From Luteibacter sp. UNC138MFCol5.1 (lineage in GTDB: Bacteria > Pseudomonadota > Gammaproteobacteria > Xanthomonadales > Rhodanobacteraceae), in assembly GCF_900110505.1 (NCBI RefSeq), contig NZ_FODZ01000006.1, forward strand, positions 124,001-188,000: a stretch of DNA of 64,000 nucleotides, written 5' to 3'. A program made the translations under genes and the position numbers. A model generated the notes under the pieces. The model made no database searches and was not told the DNA's origin. It was given only the letters and a program-made list of their open reading frames with translations. Below are positions 50,474 through 58,521 of the stretch, piece after piece; positions within the stretch are counted from its first letter, which is position 1; the number at the start of each line of letters is the position of its first letter.

Positions 50474-51358
50474 TCAGGCCGACAAGGCGCCCGCCTTGTC
50501 CGCGATGAATGCCTGTAGCGAGGCGGGCGCGCGACCGAGGATCGCCGCGAGGTCGTCGGTGACGATGCCCAGGCTGCCCGCGCGCGTCGCGACTTCCATC
50601 GAAACGAGGATGGGGATGATGCCTTCGGGCACGCCGGCGGCGGCAAGGCCCCCGGCGAGCTGCTCGTCCGTGACGTGCACGACGTCGAGCGGTTTGCCGG
50701 TGGACGTGCGCACGAGCGCGGCGATCTCCTCGACGGTGAAGGCTTCGCTGCCGGTGAGGGTATAGGTGCGGCTCCCGGACGGCGCCTCGGCGAGCACCGC
50801 CGCGATGGCCTCCGCGATCTCGTCGCGCGCCGCGTACGACGTCCTGCCCTGCTCGCTGGCCGTATACCAGTGACCGGACCGGAGCGCGGCCGGCACCGAC
50901 ATGAAGAGGTTCTCGTGGTACCAGCCGTTGCGGAACACGGTGACCGGCAGACCCGTGGCGTGCAGCGCTTCTTCCGTCAGCGCGTGATCCGGCGCGAACG
51001 AGATCGGCGACGTCTCCGGCGCCGGCAGCGACGTATAGGCGAGGTGGCGGACACCGGCCGCGACGGCCGCCTGCACGGCGTTGCGATGCTGGCGCAGGCG
51101 ATGCCCATCCTGCGTCAGCACGTCGGTGGAGATGATCAGCACGGTCCCGGCTCCCGCGAACGCGCTCGTCAGGCCCGGCACGTCGTCGAAATCGGCCTTG
51201 CGAACGGTGACGCCGCGCGCCGCGAGGTCGGCGACCTTCTCCGGGTGACGCGTGCCGGCCATGATGCGCTCCGGTGCCACCCCGCAGGCGAGGAGGTGGC
51301 GCACGACCGCGCCGCCCAGATGACCGGCGGCGCCGGTGATGAAGATCGTGTCGCTCAT
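50474..51358 (-). CDS. NAD(P)H-binding NmrA/QorB-like oxidoreductase
   Basis: A 294-residue atypical SDR of the NmrA/QOR2 group. The dinucleotide motif is TIFITGAAGHLGGAVVRHLL, followed by GTRHPEKVADLAARGVTVRK, DFDDVPGLTSAFAGAGTVLI and YTSLPAPETSP in place of the usual Tyr-Lys site. Members such as QorB reduce quinones with NADPH. A divergent HxlR-type gene starts 84 bases away, the same pairing seen for QorB-type genes elsewhere. A longer frame upstream exists, but the family start is here (MSDTIFITGA). Confidence 0.88.
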   Translation of the reverse strand: MSDTIFITGAAGHLGGAVVRHLLACGVAPERIMAGTRHPEKVADLAARGVTVRKADFDDVPGLTSAFAGAGTVLIISTDVLTQDGHRLRQHRNAVQAAVAAGVRHLAYTSLPAPETSPISFAPDHALTEEALHATGLPVTVFRNGWYHENLFMSVPAALRSGHWYTASEQGRTSYAARDEIAEAIAAVLAEAPSGSRTYTLTGSEAFTVEEIAALVRTSTGKPLDVVHVTDEQLAGGLAAAGVPEGIIPILVSMEVATRAGSLGIVTDDLAAILGRAPASLQAFIADKAGALSA

Positions 51359-51382
51359 GCCTGTGCATCCTGTCGAGTGATA

Positions 51383-51397
51383 CTCTCTTTTTGAGAG
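51383..51397. promoter_or_regulatory. Palindrome between the QorB-like and HxlR genes
   Basis: CTCTC-TTTTT-GAGAG is a perfect hyphenated palindrome in the 84-base divergent region, 25 bases from the QorB-like start and 46 from the HxlR start. It is the most plausible site for HxlR binding. Inferred only. Confidence 0.45.
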
Positions 51398-51442
51398 CAC
51401 CTGAAAGATCGGGCATGTGACGGCTTCCGTAAAGGAGGCACT

Positions 51443-51877
51443 TTGACTGGCGATAGGCACAAAATGGGAACTACCCCGCCGGAAACCCGGGTGTCGCGGA
51501 TGCTGGCGCGCCAGCGCGCGATCACCGGCAACATCAACGACTGCCCCGTGCGCGACGTCCTCGATGTCATCGGAGGCCGGTGGAGCACGCTCCTGCTCAT
51601 GGCGCTGGCGGAACGCCCCTACCGCTTCGGCGAGCTGCGCCGCCTCGTGCCCGATATCTCACAGCGCATGCTCACGCAGACGCTGCACGATCTGCAGCGC
51701 GAGGGATACGTCCATCGCGAAGTGTTCCCGACGCGACCACCCAGCGTCGAATACAGCATGACGGACCTCGGGCGGTCGATCTTCGAACCGATCCGCGGAC
51801 TGCTGCAGTGGGCGACTAGCAACGTCGAAGCGGTGCACGCCGCCCGGAAAGCGTTCGACGAGCAGCACCCGGGTTGA
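51443..51877 (+). CDS. HxlR family transcriptional regulator
   Basis: A 144-residue winged-helix regulator. The HxlR hallmark is CPVRDVLDVIGGRWSTLLLM with the Cys that often senses thiol stress or electrophiles, then RFGELRRLVPDISQRMLTQT, LHDLQREGYVHREVFPTRPP and VEYSMTDLG. It begins at a TTG, chosen because a very strong AAGGAGG lies 5 bases ahead; the first ATG (51464) has only a weak site. It is divergent from the QorB-like gene and probably represses it until quinones or similar compounds appear. Confidence 0.9.
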   Translation: MTGDRHKMGTTPPETRVSRMLARQRAITGNINDCPVRDVLDVIGGRWSTLLLMALAERPYRFGELRRLVPDISQRMLTQTLHDLQREGYVHREVFPTRPPSVEYSMTDLGRSIFEPIRGLLQWATSNVEAVHAARKAFDEQHPG

Positions 51878-51955
51878 TCCGTTGTCCCGACGCGACCGTG
51901 CCAAGTACCATGACGCCCCAAACGACGTATCCACATCTCCAAGGAAGCGCGGACC

Positions 51956-52927
51956 ATGGAAACCCCTGAGCTGGATATCGCCGTAGTCATTCCCTGCTAC
52001 AACGAAGCGGTCGCGATTGGCGCGGTCGTCGACGCGTTTCGCGCGAGCCTGCCCCGCGCACGGATCGTGGTGTTCGACAACAACTCGACGGACGGCACGG
52101 CCGACGTGGCGCGCCGGCGTGGCGCCGAGGTGCGCATCGAGCGCATGCAGGGCAAGGGCAACGTCGTCCGCAGCATGTTCGCGAAGATCGACGCCGACAT
52201 TTATCTCATGGCGGACGGCGACGCGACCTACGACGCCAGCGCCGCGCCCGGGCTCGTCCAACGCCTCGTCGATGAAGACCTCGACCTTGTGGTCGGCACG
52301 CGCGTGACATCGGAACAGAAGGCCTATCGATCCGGTCATCAGTTCGGTAACCGGGCGCTCACGAGCCTAACCGGCTGGATCTTCGGCCGATCGTTCACGG
52401 ATATGCTCTCGGGGTACCGGGTCATGTCGCGCCGCTTCGCCAAATCGTTCCCCGCACACGCGCAAGGGTTCGATACCGAGGTAGAGCTCGCCGTGCATGC
52501 GCTGGAACTGCGGCTGGGCACTGCCGAGGTCCCCACGCGCTACTTCTCGCGCCCGGAGGGCTCGCACAGCAAGCTCAACACCTATCGAGACGGCTGGCGG
52601 ATTCTGAAGACGATCGTCCGGATGACCAAGAACGGCAAGCCGCTCGCCTTCTTTTCCACAGCGGGCTTCATCTGCGCCCTCGTCGCAGTGGGTCTCGCGT
52701 TGCCGCTGATCGCCACCTATATGCAGACGGGCCTCGTGCCCCGCTTTCCCACGGCCATCCTTAGTGCGTCGCTCGTCCTGCTCGGAAGCATTTTCCTAGT
52801 CTGCGGCCTCGTGCTGGATACGGTAACGCTCGGACGCCGCGAGCAGAAGTACGCAAACTATCTCCTCCATGCCAAGCGAGCGACTCGCAGCGAAGCGCCA
52901 GCGAGGCACAGCGATGCCATTCATTGA
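51956..52927 (+). CDS. Family 2 glycosyltransferase, GtrB/DPM-like
   Basis: A 323-residue membrane glycosyltransferase that probably loads a sugar onto undecaprenyl phosphate. The GT-A domain has VVIPCYNEAVAIGAVVDAFR, FDNNSTDGTADVARRRGAEV, GKGNVVRSMFAKIDADIYLM, the DxD-type MADGDATYDASAAP and LSGYRVMSRRF. Two membrane helices close the protein (FFSTAGFICALVAVGLALPL and FPTAILSASLVLLGSIFLVC). This layout matches GtrB-type bactoprenol glucosyltransferases. AAGGA lies 12 bases before the ATG. It overlaps the following GT-C-like gene by 14 bases. The region is a little less GC-rich than its surroundings. Confidence 0.9.
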   Translation: METPELDIAVVIPCYNEAVAIGAVVDAFRASLPRARIVVFDNNSTDGTADVARRRGAEVRIERMQGKGNVVRSMFAKIDADIYLMADGDATYDASAAPGLVQRLVDEDLDLVVGTRVTSEQKAYRSGHQFGNRALTSLTGWIFGRSFTDMLSGYRVMSRRFAKSFPAHAQGFDTEVELAVHALELRLGTAEVPTRYFSRPEGSHSKLNTYRDGWRILKTIVRMTKNGKPLAFFSTAGFICALVAVGLALPLIATYMQTGLVPRFPTAILSASLVLLGSIFLVCGLVLDTVTLGRREQKYANYLLHAKRATRSEAPARHSDAIH

Positions 52928-54524
52928 CCGTCTGATGCGCTCACGGGCGCTGTTGCCCGCACTTCTGGCCCTCGGGGCTGGCATTTCAATCTCCCGCGGC
53001 CAGGACGCCGCGTGGGACTTGAAGAACTATCACCTCTACAACGCGTGGGCGTTTCTCCATGCGCGCCTCGGCACCGATCTGGCGCCGGCGAGCATGCAGT
53101 CCTTTTTCAACCCGCTGCTCGATCTCCCGTATTTCTGGCTGGGCACTGGCCCGCTCGCCTCAGCTCCGCGCATCCTCGCCGGATTCCAGGGCCTCTGGTA
53201 CGGCGCGCTCGTATATGCGCTCTGCAGGATAACCCTGCGCTTCGCCACGCAGTCGGGACGCATGGCGCACTGGACCGACGTGGTTGCCATCGTCATCGGC
53301 GCTACCGGCACCATGACGCTGTCCCAGGCGGGCATGTCGACGAACGAGGTGCCTCTCTCGCTGCTCGTGCTTGCCGGTTATTTCATCGCGATGCCACTCG
53401 TGGCGATGCCCGAGGGCGCGAAGCTGGCCGCTCGCGCCATGACCGCCGGTCTCGTTTGCGGCCTGGCCGCTGGTCTCAAGCCCACAGCCGTGGTCTACGC
53501 GCCGGCCCTCGGTGGCGCCGTCTGGATCGCCACGGGATTTAGCCGGACCGGAACGCGTGCCGCCGCTCTTATCGGCCTCGGCAGTGTGGCGGGCTTTCTT
53601 GCTTCGTACGCCGCCTGGGGATATGCCCTCTGGACGCTCACCGGCAATCCGATCTTCCCAATGTTCAACCAGGTGTTCCACTCGCCCTGGATGCCGGTGA
53701 CCAGTGGCACTGACCGGCAATTCATGCCGCGCTCGCTCACGCAGGCGGTGTTATACCCGTTCTGGTGGCTCGAGAAGAACACCACACAGGGCGGTAACGC
53801 GTTCGCCGATGCGCGCTACGCCCTCGCCATGATCGCGCTGGTCGCCGCGGGGCTCGCGGCAGCGATCGCGCGCGGACGCTTGGCGCCGAGCCCCGCGCGT
53901 CGCATGCTTTTCGCGTTCCTCGCCATCGGCTACGGCCTGTGGCTCGCGCTGTATTCGATCCTTCGGTATGCGGTACCGATCGAGATCCTGACGGGGCTCG
54001 CTTTTCTCGCCTCGGCGGAGCTCGTGGGGGCCGCGTTCTCCGCCGAACGTCGCCGCATCGTCTCCCTCGCCATGGCATCGATGCTCGTCGTGGTGCTCGC
54101 CACCACCCGATATACCGATTGGGGCCACGCACCGTTCGGCCGCACGGCCTTCCCGGTACAGGCACCGGTCGTCGTGCCTGGAAGCCTCGTCGTCATTCTT
54201 TCGGCACCGAATGGCTATGTCGTGCCTTTTGTCAGGAATGCCGAGGCGGCGCGTTTCGTCAGTCTCACGTGGTTCAACGCGAATGGCGCGGGCTACGGAT
54301 TCTCCGACCGCGTTAACGATGCCATCGTCAAGCACGCCGGCCCGATGTACGCCGTGCTTCGCGACACATCGGAGCCGGAGCAAGCCATGCTGCGCGCGCT
54401 GTTACCCCGATACCGGTTCACCTCGTGCGCTCGCATCGCTAGCGGCATCGAGCAGACGAGGCGCCGCCGGGACCTGTCGGACAATCTGCGGCTCTGCGAA
54501 ATCCAACGCGAACGCGGCGCCTGA
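52914..54524 (+). CDS. Multi-spanning membrane protein, GT-C glycosyltransferase-like
   Basis: A 536-residue protein with about 10-11 membrane helices. After the first helix comes a loop with SRGQDAAWDLKNYHLYNAW and FFNPLLDLPYFWLGTG. The Asp pair (D31, D35) just outside the first helix fits the acidic motif that GT-C enzymes use to bind lipid-linked sugars. The last 110 residues are soluble. The family is not one I can name with certainty. It is coupled by a 14-base overlap to the GtrB-like gene, so the pair probably makes and then uses a polyprenyl-phosphate sugar to decorate a surface glycan or protein. GAGG lies 9 bases ahead of the ATG. Confidence 0.75.
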   Translation: MPFIDRLMRSRALLPALLALGAGISISRGQDAAWDLKNYHLYNAWAFLHARLGTDLAPASMQSFFNPLLDLPYFWLGTGPLASAPRILAGFQGLWYGALVYALCRITLRFATQSGRMAHWTDVVAIVIGATGTMTLSQAGMSTNEVPLSLLVLAGYFIAMPLVAMPEGAKLAARAMTAGLVCGLAAGLKPTAVVYAPALGGAVWIATGFSRTGTRAAALIGLGSVAGFLASYAAWGYALWTLTGNPIFPMFNQVFHSPWMPVTSGTDRQFMPRSLTQAVLYPFWWLEKNTTQGGNAFADARYALAMIALVAAGLAAAIARGRLAPSPARRMLFAFLAIGYGLWLALYSILRYAVPIEILTGLAFLASAELVGAAFSAERRRIVSLAMASMLVVVLATTRYTDWGHAPFGRTAFPVQAPVVVPGSLVVILSAPNGYVVPFVRNAEAARFVSLTWFNANGAGYGFSDRVNDAIVKHAGPMYAVLRDTSEPEQAMLRALLPRYRFTSCARIASGIEQTRRRRDLSDNLRLCEIQRERGA

Positions 54525-54537
54525 GCGGGAGGCGGGC

Positions 54538-54924
54538 CTATTGCCCTGCCGGCGGCTCCCAGAGCTCGACCTTGTTCCCCTCCGGATCGATGACCCAGCC
54601 GAACTTGCCGAACTCGCCGTCGTCGGTGCGATCGAGCACGTTGCAGCCGCCGTCGCGGAGCGCCTGCATCAGCGTCGCCAGGTCGTCGACCCGGTAGTTG
54701 ATCACGAAGGCCGGCTGGCCTGGTGGGAAGTTCTCCTCTCCTTGGGCGCCGATCGACCAGATCGTCGTGCCGCCCTTCGGCTCTCCGTTCTCATCGGTCC
54801 AGCGGAACGCCGCGCCACCCCATGGGAGGACGTCGACACCCAGATGCTTCACGTACCAGCCGCGCAGGGTGACCGGGTCCTTCGCGCTGAAGAAGATGCC
54901 GCCGATACCTGTGACACGTGCCAT
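54538..54924 (-). CDS. VOC family protein (glyoxalase-like)
   Basis: A 128-residue VOC protein: ITGIGGIFF-type start (RVTGIGGIFFSAKDPVTLRG), WYVKHLGVDVLPWGGAAFRW, VINYRVDDLATLMQALRDGG and the typical end GKFGWVIDPEGNKVELWEPP with the metal-ligand Glu. It resembles the group annotated as glyoxalase/bleomycin-resistance proteins, with no settled substrate. GGAGG lies 6 bases before the ATG. It is convergent with the GT-C-like gene, 13 bases apart. Confidence 0.88.
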   Translation of the reverse strand: MARVTGIGGIFFSAKDPVTLRGWYVKHLGVDVLPWGGAAFRWTDENGEPKGGTTIWSIGAQGEENFPPGQPAFVINYRVDDLATLMQALRDGGCNVLDRTDDGEFGKFGWVIDPEGNKVELWEPPAGQ

Positions 54925-55098
54925 GGCTGCCTCCGTTTCGATAGGTCCGAAGGCCGCACTATGCACCGTCCCCGCGCGGGGCGCTTCACCGATGTGAACA
55001 CCTGGGTCCTTCGTCATGTAGCGCGAGCGTTCCGACATGGTAATAATCGGTAAGTGCTTACGCACAACGACGATCCCGCTACCCACCATTACCGTTCA

Positions 55099-55368
55099 AT
55101 GTCCAGGCAACTCGTTCGTCGCGCCAGGCTCCAGCGCGTCCTGCACTACCTCACCGCATCCGGCATCGACACCTACGATGCCCAGGCACGCCACCTCGGG
55201 AACGCCATTGGTGGCCATCGCCTCGAGGCGATGGCCACGGGGAGTTACATCAACACGTGGTTCGCGCGCTGTGTCGAGCACGCCATGGGACTGACGCGCG
55301 GCTGGATGGATTCGGCCGACGACGACGCGGCATGCAATGCCGACGACGTGGAGGAAACACGTGCGTGA
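55099..55368 (+). CDS. Small HTH-like protein, unknown
   Basis: An 89-residue protein. The segment LGNAIGGHRLEAMATGSYIN, then TWFARCVEHAMGLTRGWMDS, looks like the second half of a Cro/CI-type helix-turn-helix unit, whose end is commonly 'xxIExAxGLPxGWMD'. The N-terminal half (RRARLQRVLHYLTASGIDTY) is basic. It may be a DNA-binding protein or a decayed phage-type repressor. The start is uncertain: an in-frame GTG at 55054 adds 15 residues, and neither start has a good ribosome site. It sits alone between VOC and LysR genes. Confidence 0.5.
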   Translation: MSRQLVRRARLQRVLHYLTASGIDTYDAQARHLGNAIGGHRLEAMATGSYINTWFARCVEHAMGLTRGWMDSADDDAACNADDVEETRA

Positions 55369-55438
55369 GACGCACGGCCGGCGCGAGCCGTACACGAGCG
55401 CGCGCCACCCGGATCGTCATCTCCCGAACGCCTGCCTG

Positions 55439-56338
55439 TCAGGCGCCTGAAGCGAACCGAACGCCCTCGGCCGCCACGAATTCGGTGAGTCGCTTCACGC
55501 GCACCGGCGTGAGGCGCCCGAACGCATGCAGCGCATGCAAGGGAAGCGTCGGCAGGGCATGCGCGGGAAGGAGACGGACGAGTCGGCCGGCATCGATGTC
55601 CGCCCGCACGGTGCAGGCCATCAGGTAGCCCACGCCGATGCCCTGGACGGCCGCCTCGCGCAGCGCGACACCCGTGTCCACGCCCACCGGCCCGCGCGGC
55701 ACGAAGGTCGACCCGTCGTCGAACGTCAGCGGATACGATCGGCCCCTCATGAGGTAACGCACGAAAGGAAGCTCCCTGAGCTCATCGACCGTCGATGGCG
55801 TGCCATGCGTCGCAAGCAGGGTCGGGGACGCGACGAGCGCCATGTCGAGCTGCGCGAGCAGGCGGGAGCGCAGGTCGCTCTCGGCGGGATGCCCGACACG
55901 GAACACCACGTCGAAGCCTTCGCCGACCACGTCGACGGGGCGGTCGACGAGCACCATGTCGAGTTCGAGCCCAGGATGCGCGGCGACGAAGCGTGTCGCC
56001 AACGGCTGCATGAGCAATCGCCCGAGATCGCTCGGCATGCTTACGCGAAGCCGCCCGCGCGCCTCGCCCTCCGGACGGATGGCGTCGGCGGAGTCGTCGA
56101 GGTCGCGCAACAGAGGCGCGACACGGTTGAAGAACACGAGGCCGTCGGGCGTGAGGTCCAGCTGCCGTGTCGAACGACGGAACAGCCGGACGCCGAGTTC
56201 GGCTTCCAGGCGCGCGATGCCTTTCGAAACTGCGGACGGCGTCGTCCCGGTGATACGCGAGGCCGCGCTGAACGATCCGGCTTCGACGGAGCGCACGAAC
56301 GCGACGAGATTGGCGGCCTGATGAAGTAGGTGGGACAT
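55439..56338 (-). CDS. LysR family transcriptional regulator
   Basis: A 299-residue regulator with the winged helix in NLVAFVRSVEAGSFSAASRI and TTPSAVSKGIARLEAELGVR, and an effector domain starting at GRLRVSMPSDLGRLLMQPLA. It is divergent from the SDR gene at 56438 across a 99-base gap, which marks that SDR as its likely target. This repeats the LysR/SDR arrangement at 47.6-49.5 kb, but the two regulators and the two SDRs are not close copies. Confidence 0.92.
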   Translation of the reverse strand: MSHLLHQAANLVAFVRSVEAGSFSAASRITGTTPSAVSKGIARLEAELGVRLFRRSTRQLDLTPDGLVFFNRVAPLLRDLDDSADAIRPEGEARGRLRVSMPSDLGRLLMQPLATRFVAAHPGLELDMVLVDRPVDVVGEGFDVVFRVGHPAESDLRSRLLAQLDMALVASPTLLATHGTPSTVDELRELPFVRYLMRGRSYPLTFDDGSTFVPRGPVGVDTGVALREAAVQGIGVGYLMACTVRADIDAGRLVRLLPAHALPTLPLHALHAFGRLTPVRVKRLTEFVAAEGVRFASGA

Positions 56339-56437
56339 CTGGGAGTTCCTGGCACAAATGAAGTGCCCGCGAGCTGGCTACCGGCCCCGCGGATGCGCCG
56401 CATATCGTGGCGATCATCATCGTAACGAGGCATTCCC

Positions 56438-57187
56438 ATGAAACGCTTGGACGGTAAGATCGCCCTGATCACCGGCGGAAACAGCGGCATCGGCCTGGCA
56501 GCGGCGCGCCTCTTCGCGCGCGAAGGCGCGCAGGTGATCGTGACCGCACGCCGAAAGGACGCGCTGGACGAGGCGGTCGCCGTGATCGGCCACGGCGCCC
56601 TCGGCATCGTCGGCGACGTCGCGGACCTCGCGCATCACGCGCAGGTCGCGAGCACCGTTCGCGAGCGCTTCGGTACGCTCGACGTGTACATGGCCAACGC
56701 TGGAATCATCACCGTCCAGCCGTCCGCGGACGTCACGCCCGAGGGATACGACGCCCAGTTCGGCGTGAACACGCGTGGCGTCTTCTTCGGTGTCCAGGCG
56801 ATCGCATCCGTGATGCGCGACGGCGGCAGCATCATCCTCACCAGCTCGCTCGCCGCGACGCGCACGCTCGACGGCCATGCCGTCTATGCGGGCAGCAAGG
56901 CGGCGATCGCGGCGTTCGCCCGTCACTGGACGATGGAGTTCCGCGCGCGGCGGCTCCGTGTGAACGTACTCAGCCCTGGCCCGGTGGATACCGCCATCCT
57001 CGACAAGCTCGGCGTGGCGGAAGCCGATCGTCCGGCGTTCCTCGAGGCGGTGACAGCGCAGATTCCCGCGGGCCGCATGGGTACGCCGGACGAACTGGCG
57101 GAGGCGGCGTTGTTCCTTGCCTCGGACGCCAGCGCGTTCGTCAACGGCACCGAGTTGCATGCGGACGGAGGCATGACAGCGGCCTGA
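56438..57187 (+). CDS. SDR family oxidoreductase
   Basis: A 249-residue classical SDR with LDGKIALITGGNSGIGLAAA (TGxxxGIG), VTARRKDALDEAVAVIG, LDVYMANAGIITVQP (NAG), LTSSLAATRTLDGHAVYAGS with the catalytic Ser, and Tyr-Lys in YAGSKAAIAAF. The end has GRMGTPDELAEAALFLASDA and TELHADGGMTAA. The Arg pair after the second strand (TARRKD) suggests NADP. GAGG lies 9 bases before the ATG. Its divergent neighbour is a LysR regulator. Substrate unknown. Confidence 0.92.
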   Translation: MKRLDGKIALITGGNSGIGLAAARLFAREGAQVIVTARRKDALDEAVAVIGHGALGIVGDVADLAHHAQVASTVRERFGTLDVYMANAGIITVQPSADVTPEGYDAQFGVNTRGVFFGVQAIASVMRDGGSIILTSSLAATRTLDGHAVYAGSKAAIAAFARHWTMEFRARRLRVNVLSPGPVDTAILDKLGVAEADRPAFLEAVTAQIPAGRMGTPDELAEAALFLASDASAFVNGTELHADGGMTAA

Positions 57188-57226
57188 CACGGAATCGCGA
57201 CGACGTGTGGGAAGCACGTCGGCGGG

Positions 57227-58372
57227 TCAGAACGCAGCCGCGATCGACGCCACGGGCTTGCGCAGGATCGTCTCGTTGAAGACCAGCTGGAGCCGGCCGT
57301 CACGCACCTTGCGGATCGCGATGTCGTGCTCGGTCAGGCGCTCGCGCAGACCCGTGGCGACCTTGTCGTCCAACCGGAGGAACACGATGTTGCTGCCGTC
57401 GACGACCCGTTCGACGGTCACGCCGGGCTTCTTCGCGAGTCGTGCGAGCAGGTCCTCGGCCGCGGCGTGGACTCGCGTGAAGCGTTCTTCGAACCCGTCG
57501 AGCGTCTTCGCGGCGAGGATCGCCGCGGTCCAGCCGTGATAGAGCGCGCCACCGAACACGTGGCGCGCCTGCCGCGCCTTCTCGACGAAGGCCTTGTCGC
57601 CCGCGAGGATCGCCCCGAACGGCGCGCCGAGATATTTGTAGAGCGACACGTACACCGAGTCGAACGGACCGCAATAGCTGCGCAGATCGAATCCTGGCAG
57701 GCCGCACATGAGCAAGAGCCGCGCTCCGTCCAGATGCATGCGCGCGCCTTTTCCGTGCGCCAGTGCCGCGATCCTGGCGATGGTCTCCTGCTTCACGGTG
57801 GCGCCATCGAGGCGCCGCACCGGGCTCTCGATGGACACCGCGCCCACGTCCACCGGAAAGGGATCCTCGCCGCTGCGTGCGAAGGCCGCCAGCATCCCGC
57901 CGTACAAACCTTCCGAGGCGCCGCCGGCGACGGGCACGGGATTGATCGAGCTCATGACGGCGACGGCATCGGATTCGTCACGGTAGACGTGGCTCTCTTC
58001 CTGCAGCAACACGCGCGAGCGCCCGGCGCAATGCAGCCGGATCGCGATCTGGTTCGCCATCGTGCCGCTCGGCATGAACGCGGCGTCCTCCTTGCCGAGC
58101 ATCCGCGCGAACTGCTGCTCCAGCGCGCCGGTGGCGCCTTCGGCGAGGTAGACGTCGCCGACGTCCTCCCTGCCCTTCATCGCGGCCAGAAGCCGGGCGG
58201 GAAGCTGCGCCGGCCGGGAGGGCACGTTGTCGCCGAGGAAGGAGACGATACGGTCGGGCGGTATGTCCTCGATGGTGCGCGCCGCGGCGAGCGCCGCCAT
58301 CGGCAACCCGAGGCCGGCAAGGGAAAGGGCGCCCAGCGGCGCGGCCTGCATGAACTGTCGACGACTGACCAT
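57227..58372 (-). CDS. Tat-exported PLP enzyme of the threonine aldolase family
   Basis: A 381-residue protein of the beta-eliminating lyase/L-threonine aldolase family. The catalytic core shows GDVYLAEGATGALEQQFARM, FMPSGTMANQIAIRLHCAGR, ESHVYRDESDA, the metal/PLP region ARMHLDGARLLLM and the PLP lysine in YVSLYKYLGAPFGAILAG. It is preceded by a twin-arginine signal (SRRQFMQAAPLGALSLAGLG, cleavage near AALAAA), so it should be exported folded with its cofactor. A family member in the periplasm is uncommon. GGGGAG lies 6 bases before the ATG. Substrate (threonine, allo-threonine or another hydroxyamino acid) unknown. Confidence 0.85.
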   Translation of the reverse strand: MVSRRQFMQAAPLGALSLAGLGLPMAALAAARTIEDIPPDRIVSFLGDNVPSRPAQLPARLLAAMKGREDVGDVYLAEGATGALEQQFARMLGKEDAAFMPSGTMANQIAIRLHCAGRSRVLLQEESHVYRDESDAVAVMSSINPVPVAGGASEGLYGGMLAAFARSGEDPFPVDVGAVSIESPVRRLDGATVKQETIARIAALAHGKGARMHLDGARLLLMCGLPGFDLRSYCGPFDSVYVSLYKYLGAPFGAILAGDKAFVEKARQARHVFGGALYHGWTAAILAAKTLDGFEERFTRVHAAAEDLLARLAKKPGVTVERVVDGSNIVFLRLDDKVATGLRERLTEHDIAIRKVRDGRLQLVFNETILRKPVASIAAAF

Positions 58373-58521
58373 CCGTTTCTCCCCGTTCGCGGCATGAAGG
58401 CCTGCTGCCCCAAGGGTCGCACGCCCCGGCGCGACCGCGCCAACGGGCCGTCCCTGCACGCCCGCCCCGCAGGCACTAGAATGCCGCCCCCGCCCCCGCC
58501 GCCGTCCGACTCCCGCCGCTC

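Noticed and set aside
47623-57187. The two LysR/SDR pairs as a recent duplication
   Set aside because: The regulators and dehydrogenases differ widely in sequence and in their motif details, so they are at best ancient paralogues.
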